NCBI RefSeq assembly: GCF_028640845.1
Contig: NC_080540.1
Location: forward strand, 48,280,561 to 48,344,560
From: Ahaetulla prasina
Taxonomy: Eukaryota > Chordata > Lepidosauria > Squamata > Colubridae
Length of the DNA: 64,000 nt
Direction: 5' to 3'
A program made the translations under genes and the position numbers. The notes below the pieces were generated by a model that saw only the letters and a list, made by a program, of their open reading frames with translations, ran no database searches and had not been told where the DNA came from. Of the stretch, positions 53,389 through 64,000 are shown one piece after another (the stretch's first letter is position 1; each line of letters begins with the position of its first letter).

Positions 53389-53895
53389 CCATATTTTTCG
53401 GAGTATAAGATGTTCCAGACTATAAAATGTACCTACCTTTTTTGATGAGGAAAGCAAGAAAAAGAAATCTTGTCTCTGCCTCCCAGCAATTTTGCCTCAT
53501 TGCAGCAAATAGCCTGCTTTATTTTCATTTTTGTTTTTAGCATAGCTTGATTAGCAAAAGAGGAAAAAAAAATCTGCTCCCAGCAATTTACCTCCTTGCA
53601 GCAAGCAGCAGAGGCCCGTGCAGCAATAGGCAATGGCAATCCCTGAAGCCTGAAACAGCTGAAAGTCAGGAGGCCGATCCAATGGACAGTCAACTTGTGC
53701 TAATTAGGCTGTGCTGAAGCTGAAATGGGCTGCTTCTTCTTGCTGCTTGCTGCAAGGAGGTAAATTGCTAGGAGGCAGAGGCCAATGGGTGGGGGCCAGT
53801 GGGTGGGAGGGGCTACATTCAGTGTATAAGACACACCCAAATTCTCACCCCCTTTTAGGGGGGAAAAGGTGCATCTTATACTCTGAAAAATACGG
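53389..53895. mobile_element. TA-flanked inverted-repeat element, 507 bp
   Basis: Left end CCATATTTTTCGGAGTATAA and right end, reversed, CCGTATTTTTCAGAGTATAA; flanked by TA (53387-53388 and 53896-53897). Inside, 'aaatttacctccttgcagca'-like text occurs twice in opposite orientation (53455-53610 and 53735-53770). Non-coding; a Tc1/mariner-type MITE is the simplest reading. Confidence 0.75.
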
Positions 53896-53929
53896 TATCT
53901 TCATCAACCATTACCAACTTATCTCTTAG

Positions 53930-54290
53930 GTTAAAGTTTTGGGGATTTTGGGATGAGACCATGGAGTCTGGTAGTGCATTCCAGGCATTAACAACTTTGT
54001 TACTGAAGTCATATTTTCTGCAATCGAGATTGGAGCGGTTCACTTTAAATTTGAATCTGTTGTGCGCTCGTGTATTGTTGTGGTTGAAGCTGAAGTAGTC
54101 ATTGACAGGAAGGACATTGTAGCAGATGATTTTATGAGCTATGCTCAGGTCATACCGAAGGTGGCGTAGTTTTAAATTTTCTAAACCCAGAATTTCGAGT
54201 CTGGTGGCATAAGGTATTTTCTTGTGAGCAGAGGAGTGGAGGACTCTTCTTGTGAAATATTTCTGGACGCGCTCAATTGATGATGAAAAA
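53930..54290 (-). pseudogene. CR1-group LINE ORF2 C-terminal block
   Basis: The minus strand, one long frame, reads 'SIERVQKYFTRRVLHSSAHK', 'IPYATRLEILGLENLKLRHL', 'DLSIAHKIICYNVLPVNDYF', 'SFNHNNTRAHNRFK' and 'SNLDCRKYDFSNKVVNAWNA'. It matches the coding parts of the copies at 3200 and 46726 and shows more of the protein. The frame is open without stops for about 120 residues. The 3' UTR is absent. Confidence 0.8.
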
Positions 54291-55320
54291 GGTCACTATC
54301 TGAAGCCCTGGAAAATTGCTGCTAGGGCTGGTAAACAAGCAGATGCTGAACAAATGATCCACAGGTCTAATTTGCCATAAAGCAATTTCTTTTTATATGT
54401 TTTAGATGAGTTTGGTAGGCATTCAGCTTTTGCACAGGTTCTACTGGTAGAGTAAGGAATTTACAGCATTTGTGTAGCTCCTTGGCAGACATGTTCATGG
54501 AGACTCTTTTTTTAAAAAATCTTTCCACAAGCCCAAGTGCACCCTAAGTAGCTCTCCTGCCAGTTTTCATGCATATGAAATAGGGCATTTAACCCAAATG
54601 ATCATCCTAGAAATTCTCTTGAGTACAATTGTTGCAAACACCTTTTGGGTCTACTGCACATAAAGGCATGCAGTTGCTGGATCAAAGCATAAAAGTCACT
54701 TACAAATTAGGATCCCCACAGTATTTTCTTTTTTAAAAAACCCTGCAGTTCTTCTGATAATGCTCCTCCATTGAGATTACCTTTGTAGTATTTAAAATAA
54801 AATTGTAAATAGCATGTTTTTACTAAGTCGGCTTTTCAAAATTGAATAGCATTCTGTTTGCTGGTGAATTTTAAAAGTAACTGCCATATAATTCAAGCTG
54901 TGAGCCAAACAATCATAGGTTGAAGACAGCTATGAAACATAATTTAGAAAGAACTGAACAAGGATCTCTGATCAAAGGCAGATCACAGGCTTTCCACGCA
55001 GAATTTAATCCCTGATGTTTAAAATGATCAGGCTCTATTTGATGGGGGAAAAACCTCTGCGAGTATAGAGGGATGCTGTTGTACTGGACTGGCTTCCAGT
55101 GGTTCTAAAAAAACACCTCTCATCATGTCTTCATAGCACTATAAGTCAATTTTCTCAATTGTTCAATCAGACAGATTGTAAGATGCTAACTCTATGCAGT
55201 TCAGATGAAGTTTTCTCAATGAAGCCAGATACGACTCTGCTTACCTAAGTGTACGAGGTACAAAAGTATTTAATGCCCGTATTCCTCAAATTAATATTTT
55301 TGAATGACATTATGGTTGCA
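54291..55320. other. no feature recognised
   Basis: About 1 kb of unique-looking sequence. Confidence 0.5.
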
Positions 55321-55407
55321 ATCCTTCCTTCCTTCCTTCCTTCCTTCCTTCCTTCCTTCCTTCCTTCCTTCCTTCCTTCCTTCCTTCCTTCCTTCCTTCC
55401 TTCCTTC
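55321..55407. repeat. (CCTT)n microsatellite, about 21 units
   Basis: An uninterrupted tetranucleotide tract. Confidence 0.97.
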
Positions 55408-55993
55408 TATTTTTTTTCTGTCCAATTCATAAATATGTTAAACTCCTTCTTTATCATTGTCTCCATCTGCTATTCCAGCTAGGGCCTTCAACCTAGGAGA
55501 ACCCCAACATGCTGACATATTACATCTATAAACAGTTTCATATAATTATTAAACAGCAGCACCCTTAGATTAGTAGACAGGAAGGGGACATTCAAGAGCA
55601 AATTTGTCTAGCACTGCATTTGATTACTTATTCCAGTGGTTAACCACACATTCCACAAAAGTGCCTGCCAAAGCTTCCATAAAGTTTTCAAAAACTTCTG
55701 GGCAAGCCAATCAAACAGTTCCCTCCTCTCCGCTACAGTCAAAAATTTACATTGCTATCTGAATAGGAAGGTTTTATTGCCCTTTCAGTGGTGAAAAAAA
55801 AGCCCAATATAACAAGAACTTCTAATTCAGCTTTGTGTGGATTTTTTTTTCTATCAGAAAATTGTCCATTTGAAGTGGTATATGAAATTATCTAGATAGA
55901 TACTGTTACTTGGAATTTTGAGCTTCATTGTTAGTTATTGTTGTTGATATTAGCATTTTATCATGACTTCTATGCCTTGTTTTGAATCTCATG
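55408..55993. other. no feature recognised
   Basis: Unique-looking sequence up to the target duplication of the gypsy element. Confidence 0.5.
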
Positions 55994-55998
55994 GAACT

Positions 55999-56176
55999 TG
56001 TTAGATTCGGGCAATAACGAGGCAGGAGACCAGGATAGTGACAACAGCTCTTTACTATATGGTGAACCCAGCAGCCAGTGCTGAGAAAAACCTCTCTTTA
56101 TATACAGTTTAGCCGGAGGCTTCAACCAATCAGCAATGTGCTATTTTCCCGCCAAAACTTTTAAAGATACATTACA
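55999..56176 (-). repeat. 3' LTR of the gypsy element
   Basis: On the plus strand it starts TGTTAGATTCGG and ends GATACATTACA. It differs from the other LTR at two positions: 'gctgagaaaa' against 'gctgggaaaa', and 'agcaatgtgc' against 'agcaacgtgc'. Confidence 0.95.
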
Positions 56177-56190
56177 CTCCTTCCCTCCCA
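56177..56190 (-). promoter_or_regulatory. polypurine tract
   Basis: The minus strand reads TGGGAGGGAAGGAG immediately before the 3' LTR, where plus-strand DNA synthesis starts. Confidence 0.8.
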
Positions 56191-56398
56191 GAAAACACTT
56201 TACCAACATTTGCATAAAATTATCATCTTATTTTTCTACGTAATCACGCAGGTAGACTGGGCGTCTCCTGACTCTTTCGGACCTGCGCAATTCACTTTCT
56301 GGGAGTGAGTCGAGCTGACCGGAGGGACTGTTTGTTCCTCTCAGCTCCTCCTCTAGGCCATCCGGCCCTGGATTATTGCAGAGTCGTCCCTGCTGTCT

Positions 56399-57466
56399 TC
56401 AGGATGGGCGGTTGGTGTCGCTGGACCTTCTGGAACTCAGATAAGTCTCGCGTTTGCCCGGGTTTGAGTCAGTTGTGGATTCAAACATTGGATAGTCAGG
56501 GCCTGTTTCGTCTGTTTCTGATTTACCGGTTATGCGTTTCCTTATCTGGTCTATGTGGCGCTTCCATACCCGGCCATCCTCTATCTCTACTAGATATGAT
56601 TTTGGTCCTGTTATCTCTAGGATTTTTCCTGTTACCCAGGTCGGACCCTCGCTGTAGTTGTGTGCCCACACTAGGTCGCCTACTGCCATCCCTCTTGTTT
56701 TACCCTGTACCCCTTTGTAACCGTCTGGTGTGTAGTTTGGGTTTAAACGGTCTAGTGGGCACCTGAGCTTCCGACCCATTAATAGCTCTGCCGGGCTTCT
56801 GCCAGTTGTGACACAGGGGGTTCTGTGTTGGACGGCCAGGAAGGTATCGATTTTTGTTTGCCAGTCGCCTGGCCTGATTCTGGACAATGCTTCCTTTGCG
56901 CTCCGAACGGAACGTTCTGCAAGGCCGTTCGTCGCAGGGTGGAAAGGCGCCGAGAGGACATGCCGAATGCCCTCCTCTGCCAAGTACCCCTCAAACTGGG
57001 TTGCCGTGAATTGCGGGCCATTATCAGAGACTAACGTGTCGGGCAGCCCGTGGGTTACGAATAGGTGCCGTAGGACTGAAATCACAGCCTCGGCAGTCAT
57101 GGATCTCATGAGAATGATTTCCAGCCATTTGGAGTAGGCATTGACTACTACCAAGAAGGTTTGGCCGTGGAAGGGGCCGGCAAAGTCAATATGGATCCTA
57201 GACCAGGGACCCTGGGGTTTCTCCCACTCCCGAATCAGGGCCGTTGGGGGTAGTGGTCTGGACTCCTGGCAGGCCTGGCATTTGCCTACCTTTTCCGCAA
57301 TTTCCGTGTCCATTAAGGGCCACCACACATAGCTCCTTGCTAAACCCTTCATTCTCATGATCCCTGGATGGCCTTCATGCAGGAGCTCCAATACCTTTTC
57401 CTCAATTTCTCCGGGATCACCACTCGATCCCCCATAGCAGGCACCCCTTGAGCTGAGAGTTCCCAC
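56399..57466 (-). pseudogene. gypsy integrase
   Basis: A 355-residue open frame. The zinc-binding HHCC part is 'HEGHPGIMRMKGLARSYVWW' and 'KCQACQESR'. The catalytic core has 'IHIDFAGPFHGQTFLVVVNA' (first D), 'LVSDNGPQFTATQFEGYLAE' (second D) and 'PATNGLAERSVRSAKEALS' (E), so DDE is complete. A C-terminal 'VGDLVWAHNYSEGPTWVTGK' and 'VEIEDGRVWKRHIDQIRKR' segment binds DNA in relatives. This is the least damaged part of the element, but lacks its upstream fusion with the RT. Confidence 0.9.
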
Positions 57467-57795
57467 GTTTTTACAAACTCTTTAAAACGCCGCCCGGCAG
57501 CGGCCAACCTCTTGTACCCAACCAATTACAGTTCTTATTGTAATGTCCTTATCTGAAGCCGAGCCACCTCTTTGGATGTGACTGGGCCAGAGTCCAAAGA
57601 GTCAATTAGCAGAACTGGTATCCCGGAGTGGGGTCTTGATAGTCTCTGGTAACGGGCATCTGCTCAGGCGTCTGCATGCCTAATTCCTTTCCTGGCCGGT
57701 GTAGTAATTTGTAAGAATCGCTGCCAGGAAGATAGTCCATCGGGTCAGTCTGGGCGAAAGTGCCACGGGCGTTGGGCGGTCGCCTGCCAACAGAC
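57467..57795 (-). pseudogene. gypsy RNase H to integrase linker, broken
   Basis: Contains remnants of the RNase H end and the linker ('FCQTDPMDYLPGSDSYKL'-like and 'LLNR' stretches in different frames). No reading frame is intact. Confidence 0.55.
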
Positions 57796-58890
57796 CTAGC
57801 AAGGTCTATGGTCCGTGATGATTTCAAAATCACGACCAAATACATATTCATGGAATTTCTTTACTCCGGAGACTATAGCCAAGGCTTCCTTATCAAGCTG
57901 GCTATAATTCCTTTCAGTTGATGACATGGTTCGGGAGTAATATGCAATAGGGGCTTCTGTGCCATTTGGTAACCTGTGGCTGAGCACAGCCCCCACCCCA
58001 TAGGGAGATGCATCGCAGCTTAACACTAATGGCAGCGTGCCATTGTATTGGATAAGGAGGCTATCACTCGATAGGAGATTCTTTACCCCTTCGAATGCCC
58101 TAGCTTCCGCCTTTCCCCAAGACCATGCAGCCGTCTTTGCTAGTAATTTATGCAGCGGCTCGGCTACTGTTGCCTTATTCCTTAAGAATACCGCGTAGAA
58201 GTTGACCAGACCTAAGAATGCCTGTAACTCCGTTTTGTTCTTTGGAACCGGGGCCTTCCTGATGGCCCGTACCTTGCTCTCAGTGGGGTGAATTCCCTGT
58301 CTATCCGGTAGCCCAGGAATTCCACAGACTCAACCCCGATCTGGCATTTGTTCAGTTTAACTGTGAGACCGGCAGACCGGAAAATGCCCAAAACTTTTCG
58401 CAGCCTTACTCCTAATTCCTCTAGATTCTCAGCGGATACCAGTACATCGTCAAAGTATGGTACCACCCCTGGTAGGCCCTGCAATAGCCGCTCCATTAGG
58501 TTCTGGAATAACCCTGGAGCCACACTAACCCCAAACTGTAACCGGGTGCACTTAAAAGCCCCTCTGTGAGTCACAATTGTCTGCGCTTGGCTGTGCTGCT
58601 ATCTACGGCAGCTGTTGATAGGCTTGGGCCAAGTCTAGCTTGGCAAAAACTTGCCCTTGCCCCATTGAGTGCAGTAAGTGCTGTACCACGGGCAGGTAAG
58701 CACTCTTTGCAACGCTTTGTTAAGCGTTGCCTTGTAGTCAGCGCAAATCCGGACCGACCCGTCCGGTTTGACTGGGGTGACTATAGGGTCTCCCACTTAG
58801 CATGGTCAACTGGCACTAGAATTCCCTGGTTTACTAGCTTGTCCAGTTCGGTCAATCCTGGGCTTTAGGTGACGGGACCCTCCTAGCCTT
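57796..58890 (-). pseudogene. gypsy RT and RNase H, frame-broken
   Basis: RT starts in the text near 58850 (LDKLVNQGILVPVDHA), with one-base losses around 58790 and 58600. The palm (58212-58574) reads 'TRLQFGVSVAPGLFQNLMER' and 'VVPYFDDVLVSAENLEE' with the YFDD-type catalytic box (second and third D), then 'KCQIGVESVEFLGYRID'. RNase H (57796-58026) shows 'SCDASPYGVGAVLSHRLPNG' and 'NYSQLDKEALAIVSGVKKFH' up to 'IITDHRPC', after which the frame breaks. Confidence 0.88.
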
Positions 58891-60206
58891 TAGGCGGATA
58901 GGGGCAACTTGGGGTCTAGGTTAAAGAGATAGGGGTCCCCGTGTACTTGCCCAGGCAGTCTCTGAAAACGTCCCCAAATTCTTTCACGAGTGCATCTTTG
59001 AGGTCGACTTCGTTTCTGAAGATTCCAGTCACTCCCATGCCCAATGCTCGGAACCAGTCCAGTCCCAACAAGCTTGGCAGGGTCCCATTGACTATGGTGA
59101 TGGGCAGGGTTTTCTTGTAGTGTCCATACTCGACGTGGACGCACGTTACCCCTCGAACAGGGATGCGATTTCCTTGGTAGTCTTGTACCTTTAATTCCTG
59201 TGGTTGCAGCTTGCGCTTTGCGATGGCGGGTAAGGCTCTCACGAGATTGTCCCAGGACATGATCGTGATCGCTGAGCCAGTGTCCACCTCCAATCGGCAC
59301 GGCACCCCCTCAATCTTTGCCTTTGTAAAGATTTTTTTCTCTAGGCGTGTTGATGCGTGACCCACTCTCACGACAGTCTGATTCAACTTCGCGCCTTTTT
59401 TAAACTGACCACTCGCGGGCCGCTTCGCCGTTCCCGCGCTCTGATTGGCCGGTTTGAATTTTTGGCGGGAAGGTTGGGGTGCTCGACAGGCCTGTGCTAG
59501 GTGCCCCTTCCTTTCGCACCGCCGACAAGTTGCATCTTTAAATCTGCATTGTTGTCGTTGGTGTTGCCCTCCGCAACTCGCACAGTCACCCCGGTCTTCT
59601 TTCTCCGTCCTCCCGGTGTGGAAGACTCCTTCCTCTTCCTCACCGTCCGACTCAGCCTGGATCTCCTCGTTGTGGACCGGGGTTGATTTCGCACCAGCCG
59701 TTGGTGCGAGCGGCTTTTGTAGGGTTTCCGCCGCTTGGGTAGACATCTCGTGAGCCCTGGCTTCGTCCAAGGCGTTTGCCAGCGTTAGGTTGCTTTTAGA
59801 CAGCAGCCGCCTCCGCAAACGGATGTCCCTGACCCCGCGGATGAGTTGCTCCAGCAATGCCTCATCCAAGTCTCGGTACTCGCAATGTTTTGAGGCTTTC
59901 CTCAGGGCGGCCATGTATGCGCTGATGAATTCGAACCGTTGCACATACTTGGACGGCGTTGGTGCATAATGGGCTTTCAATAAAGTCTGCAGAGTTTGCC
60001 ACGGTACCGACTGTACCAGCGTTGGCTCCGCCAGGGATTCTGCGGTGTCGAAAACTTCTGGACCGCAGTGGCTCAGGAAATACGCTCGTTTCCTGTTGTC
60101 TGAAACTCCTTGAAGTTCGTTCGAGGAAACACTCGAAACGAGCCATGTATGACCCCCATTTTTCCTTAGCTGGGTCGAATGGCGCTGGCGGTGTGTAGCC
60201 GGACAT
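58890..60206 (-). pseudogene. gypsy gag, nucleocapsid and protease
   Basis: The N-terminus (60206 downward) begins 'MSGYTPPAPFDPAKEKWGSY' and soon shifts frame. The main frame (58916-59980) holds 'KYVQRFEFISAYMAALRKAS', then two zinc-knuckle-like units, the first CxxC-GGQHQRQQC and the second CRRCERKGHLAQAC, and then the aspartic protease 'CRLEVDTGSAITIMS'. The nucleocapsid spacing with GGxHxRxxC resembles vertebrate mag-like gypsy elements. It ends in 'LPSLLGLDWFRALGMG', the end of the protease region. Frame shifts at about 60130 and 60000. Confidence 0.9.
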
Positions 60207-60287
60207 CGCTGCTTTCCGCCCCTTGTTTGCTGGGTTCGCGTCTTCCTGGTGAGTTCAGCTCTTTTCCTGGCGCTCTTAGCCTCGAGA

Positions 60288-60305
60288 TCCCACCTTCGTC
60301 GCCAG
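60288..60305 (-). promoter_or_regulatory. primer binding site candidate
   Basis: Directly after the 5' LTR the minus strand reads CTGGCGACGAAGGTGGGA. It begins with TGG one base in, as expected for a tRNA 3' end complement; the tRNA was not identified. Confidence 0.6.
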
Positions 60306-60483
60306 TGTTAGATTCGGGCAATAACGAGGCAGGAGACCAGGATAGTGACAACAGCTCTTTACTATATGGTGAACCCAGCAGCCAGTGCTGGGAAAAACCT
60401 CTCTTTATATACAGTTTAGCCGGAGGCTTCAACCAATCAGCAACGTGCTATTTTCCCGCCAAAACTTTTAAAGATACATTACA
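60306..60483 (-). repeat. 5' LTR of the gypsy element
   Basis: Same length and sequence as the 3' LTR apart from two bases. TATATAAAG on the minus strand at 60404-60412 is a good TATA box for the element's promoter. Confidence 0.95.
60404..60412 (-). promoter_or_regulatory. TATA box in gypsy 5' LTR
   Basis: Minus strand TATATAAAG, about 75 bp from the TG end. It is also present in the other LTR. Confidence 0.65.
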
Positions 60484-60519
60484 GAACTGGTTTCCTTTTT
60501 AGCAAAAGACACTTTCTCT

Positions 60520-60646
60520 TTGTGTCTCTCCTTTTCTTCCTTTCCTTTCCTTTCCTTTTCTTTCCTTTCAGACCCTTCCTTCTTCCTTCCTTCCTTCCTT
60601 CCTTTCTTCCTCCCTTCCCTTCCCTTCCCTTCCCTTCCTAAATTAA
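60520..60646. repeat. pyrimidine tract (TTCC/TTTCC)n
   Basis: More than 100 bases of CCTT, TTTCC and CCCTT units on the plus strand. Confidence 0.9.
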
Positions 60647-61240
60647 CTGCCCAAATACACAAATGGTGTCTCTGCCATACTTGTGTTGACATAAAACACC
60701 ACTTCCACTTTACCAAAACAGGCTGGCCTTAGATCAATTACTAGGACAACATGAGGGGTCTGTACATTAATCAGAGCTGTTGCATGTTTCATGAAGACTT
60801 AAATACACAACAACATAAATTAGCTAGAATAGTTACTTCCTTGACTAGGGACAAAGAACATATTCAAGAGCAAAGGAAGGCCAACCAATCCAGGGGGATT
60901 GGCTCACTTCTTAGCTGCCGGATTGGAGTTCAGTGAAACATTTATTATACAATGTTCTTCTTTAATGTTGGCCTGTCACCCAATGTTTCCATTATTCTCT
61001 TAGTTCTGCCTGACAGAACACTCCATAGTTCCAATGCAATTTCAGATGTTAACTGCTCACTTGCTTACTAAATATAAAAGCTTGAGAACCAAATGGGGGT
61101 TTTGTTATCTGGAATGCTGGGCACAATTGTTTTTTTCCCCCTCCATAAAGCATCCATGTCTCCTTTTGAAGTGCAGGAAACTTTGTTTTCTTTTTATCCA
61201 TAGCCAATTTTTAATGTCTAAAAAATAGCTAATTCATGGC
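60647..61240. other. no feature recognised
   Basis: Unique-looking sequence. Confidence 0.5.
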
Positions 61241-61242
61241 TA

Positions 61243-61568
61243 AGACACACAGCTTGTCAATTGAAAGTTTGGCAGTTCAACGGTTTGAATCCCTATTGCC
61301 ACGTAAACTTGTCCCAGCTCCTGCCAACCTAGCAGTTTGAAAGCATATAAAAAATGTAAGTAGAAAAATAGGGACCACCTTTAGTGGGAAGGTAACAGCA
61401 TTCCGTGCCCCTTTGGCATTTCGTCATGCCAGCCACATGACCATGGAGACGTCTTCGGACAGCGCTGACTCTTCAGCTTTGAAATGGAGATGAGCGCTGT
61501 CCTCTAGAGACGGGAACAACTAGCACATATGTGCAAGGGGAATCTTTACCTTTACCTTTACCTTTTAG
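61243..61568 (+). mobile_element. Squamate tRNA-SINE with (CTTTAC)n tail
   Basis: Reads 'gtttgaatccctattgccac' (B box), 'cttgtcccagctcctgccaa', 'tagggaccacctttagtggg', 'ccacatgaccatggagacgt', 'gggaacaactagcacatatg' and ends in four CTTTAC units. The head before the B box is worn. The tail makes it the most complete of the SINE 3' ends in this window. Confidence 0.9.
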
Positions 61569-62396
61569 GGAGCATATTCTGGAGTCCTTTCATGTTGTGA
61601 GGGTCAAAGAAAGAAGGGAATATGCAATATATTTTAAGGATGTCTGCCTTTTCTAATATCTAATCAGTATCTTTTATTATTGTTTTCTGAAACACCACAT
61701 TATACCAGTATTATGCATCAATAGTTTCTGAATCTATATAGAAGATTTGGCCCTTTAATAAACAGTTCTTGATTTGCTTGATTTTTGGTCCATACTGGGA
61801 GGGGTGAGGGCATTCACTTTGTCTTTCTCCTAAATTGAGAAACCAAGTTCCCAACATCCCCGCCCCTGCTCCACACCAAATCGGGTGCCTGAATTTTAAA
61901 GGCAACAATACCAGAAAATGTGGTAAATTCTATTTTTTTACTTCCCAAGTTGCTGTTTAATTCAGAATTTTAAAAATGGAAACTATTTTATTGACATTTT
62001 ATACAACATTAATTAAAAGCTCTTTACATTTCTGAAAATATATGTCAAAATTTCCCAACATTTATTATAATTGAACTGATTTATGATCATATTGTTATTC
62101 CAAGAGTTTGATACAGAAAACTCTGTTTTACTTCAATATTTTCCTGAGATAAACTAGGTTATGAGAGAATAAATGGGCTAAAAACATCTGGTAAGCTCCT
62201 TCACAGATTTAGGCAATACCTAAAGTATTATTCCATATCTCCCTTTAGATTTAGTGCAATCTTTCTTTACCTAGGGTGGCAGGGCAAGAGGATAGGCAAA
62301 GATTTATCCAAGCACTTCAGTGAAATTATGACAGGACACAAAACATGTAACTAATATGGCGTCCCAGATGCTGTCTGTTTTGCAAATCAAGATATA
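61569..62396. other. no feature recognised
   Basis: Unique-looking sequence. Confidence 0.5.
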
Positions 62397-62404
62397 CAGT
62401 AAAC

Positions 62405-62678
62405 CAGAGGTGGGTTTCAGCAGTTCTGACCAGTTCTGGAGAACTGGTAGCGGAAATTTTGAGTAGTTCGGAGAACCGGTAGTAAAAATGTTGATTGGCC
62501 ACGCCCCCATCTATTCTCTGCCTTTCAAGTCCCAGCTGATCAGGAGGAAATGGGGATTTTGCAATAACCTTCCCCTGGATTGGGGAGGGAATGGAGATTT
62601 TACAGTATCCTTCCCCTGCCATGCCCACCAAGCCACACCCACAGAACCGGTAGTAAAAAATTTTGAAACCTACCACTG
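62405..62678. mobile_element. non-autonomous hAT-type element, 274 bp, perfect 8-bp TSD
   Basis: Begins CAGAGGTGGGTTTCAG and ends CTACCACTG. CAGTAAAC flanks both sides (62397-62404 and 62679-62686). The interior matches the elements at 11816 and 16434 ('gaccagttctggagaactgg', 'agtagttcggagaaccggta', 'atgcccaccaagccacaccc'). Confidence 0.93.
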
Positions 62679-62686
62679 CAGTAAAC

Positions 62687-64000
62687 TATAGCTAAATATA
62701 CTTTCAATTTAAGATTAAAAATGGAAATGGTGAGGGATTGGTATCAATGATCAACCAGAGATAAGTTAAAGAAAGGTTTGTAGTGTGTTATACATGTATG
62801 AACCATACAAAGAATTTAACAGCATTTGGAAAAGTTTATACATGGGCTTTGAGGTGCCAAATTTTAGTTCAATAAATTTGTATGATCTACTCCAAATGTT
62901 TCTGAAATTGATATCAATTCCTATTGATCCTTATTTTTGTAGAAGAAAAAGTAGTCTCATCATACATATAAACCTTTTAGTTATTTCAAGAGCATGAAAA
63001 TGAGAGCGTTATTCGTTGCTCAAATGGTATCTTTCAACATGACAAATCTAAAAAGCAATCATTTTCTTTCCATCTAACTCAGTCACCAACCTTTACCCCA
63101 ATTTCATCTCACTCATGTAAAGCATCCATTTTAAATTAAAAATAATTATCTCACATGGCTCTCCAGCATGGCAAGTGCAAAATCCCACCTGAATTATAAT
63201 GAACACCATTGATTTAGTTAAACAAGAACTGAAAGAGCGGTTGTTGTGATTCAGGCATAATGGTAGGAAGAGAAGCAAGACAGAAGATAAAACAATATAT
63301 TAAATTCAACAAGCATATAATGAAAGCCAGGATGGCCAGCTTTATCACCTTAACTTGATCCTTGACAGAGAGTTACAGTGCAAAGAACTTTTCAGTTACC
63401 ATTGCCATTCATGGATGTTTTGTAACATTCAAGGAATATTAGTACCCAATAAAGACATAGAAAAGAGATAAACTGCTTCACTTGACTCAGAATTGGGGAC
63501 CAAGCACAACTAGACAAGGAATGATTAGAAAAATTCTCTTCATCAACATTTTTTGCCATGTCTGAGAGTTCTCATTAACCCAGTCTTGTTTTTTAAGGAG
63601 ACAAGAAAATGTGAGTAATCAGACTTTTTTACTCTCTCTCTCTGCCTTTGATTTTAAGGCTTCATTCAGCCTACTTTGCATGTGTGCATTAATAAACCAA
63701 CCCGAGAAGAAACTTGAAACGTCGTGCAATTTTTATTAAGATTGATGGACTTGCAGTACACATCCTTGTCTTGTAATGACAAAACAGACTTTTGGAAACA
63801 GTGGCAAATGGCATGGCTACCATTTTGAAATTCATTTTAGAAACTCTGTAAGGTAAATTAGTATAGAATAATAAAATAAAATGAAGACCAAATTGGTCCA
63901 TTTATCATTAGAAGTTATTGTTTTCCAGGTTGAAAATGCCAAAGGAGTGAAATATTACAAGTTTGTGAGTCAAGCAACTGTTTTAGGATGTAGTTATTGA
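62687..64000. other. no feature recognised
   Basis: About 1.3 kb of unique-looking sequence to the end of the window. The few short ORFs have no motif. Confidence 0.5.

Larger units (their letters stand above)
55999..60483 (-). mobile_element. Ty3/gypsy LTR retrotransposon, complete copy
   Basis: A 4,485-bp element on the minus strand with two 178-bp LTRs, a 5-bp target duplication GAACT (55994-55998 and 60484-60488), a primer-site candidate next to the 5' LTR and a purine tract next to the 3' LTR. The order gag, protease, RT, RNase H, integrase is that of Ty3/gypsy. There is no env-like frame. The LTRs differ at 2 of 178 positions, yet the coding region carries many frame shifts. Confidence 0.95.

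Noticed and set aside
55999..60483. Endogenous retrovirus
   Set aside because: No env-like frame exists between integrase and the 3' LTR; LTRs are short and the gag nucleocapsid and integrase are of Ty3/gypsy type.

Overview
The window is vertebrate nuclear DNA, most probably from a snake. No host exon, tRNA, rRNA or other host RNA gene could be recognised. Nearly every open reading frame with recognisable homology belongs to a transposable element. The call of snake rests on the repeat mix: L2-clade LINEs ending in AAAT-type tails, L3/CR1-type LINEs ending in (ATTCT)n tails (read as AATAG on the other strand), tRNA-derived squamate SINEs ending in CTTTAC repeats, Penelope-like retroelements and many short hAT-type elements. 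LINE tails of ATTCT type are known from snake genomes; the species cannot be fixed from the sequence.

Layout. 1-6050: SINE and L3 LINE fragments, a 615-bp hAT-type element (1719-2333), and a SINE split by a 527-bp solo LTR with a perfect 5-bp target duplication (5366-5892). 6321-10160: a long but broken L2-clade LINE on the minus strand. 10783-17220: 5'-truncated LINE tails, two hAT-type elements with 8-bp target duplications (11816-12120, 16434-16725), another 8-bp-TSD element (13972-14314), and Penelope remnants. 17220-20200 is mostly unique AT-rich sequence. 20203-23022: a Penelope-like element with RT and GIY-YIG endonuclease remnants, surrounded by inverted copies of its termini, TA microsatellites and a candidate hammerhead-like motif. 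23022-26945: a three-layer LINE nest. 28335-32441: CR1, SINEs and a dead Tc1-type transposon (30894-32441).

33153-40622: hAT-type elements, L3, an L2 LINE (35272-37358), a pentanucleotide microsatellite with three successive unit variants, a 5'-truncated L1 with a 17-bp target duplication (39613-40028) and a SINE. 41745-42297 is a 48-bp minisatellite; 43741-44577 is a 417-bp tandem duplication. 46726-53012: CR1 copies and a hAT-type element (47907-52874) split by a long L2 LINE. 53389-53895 is a TA-flanked inverted-repeat element. 55999-60483 is a complete Ty3/gypsy LTR retrotransposon with 178-bp LTRs that differ at 2 positions and a 5-bp target duplication. The rest is sparse, with one SINE and one hAT-type element.

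The elements can be ordered in time by nesting: L2 into hAT, hAT into CR1, LTR into SINE, L3 into L3 into an older LINE. Parasite-host partnerships are also visible, notably a SINE (42700-42955) whose 3' end resembles the 3' end of the L2 LINEs here. Coordinates of repeat boundaries are by eye; those fixed by target duplications are exact, others are good to about 10-30 bases.
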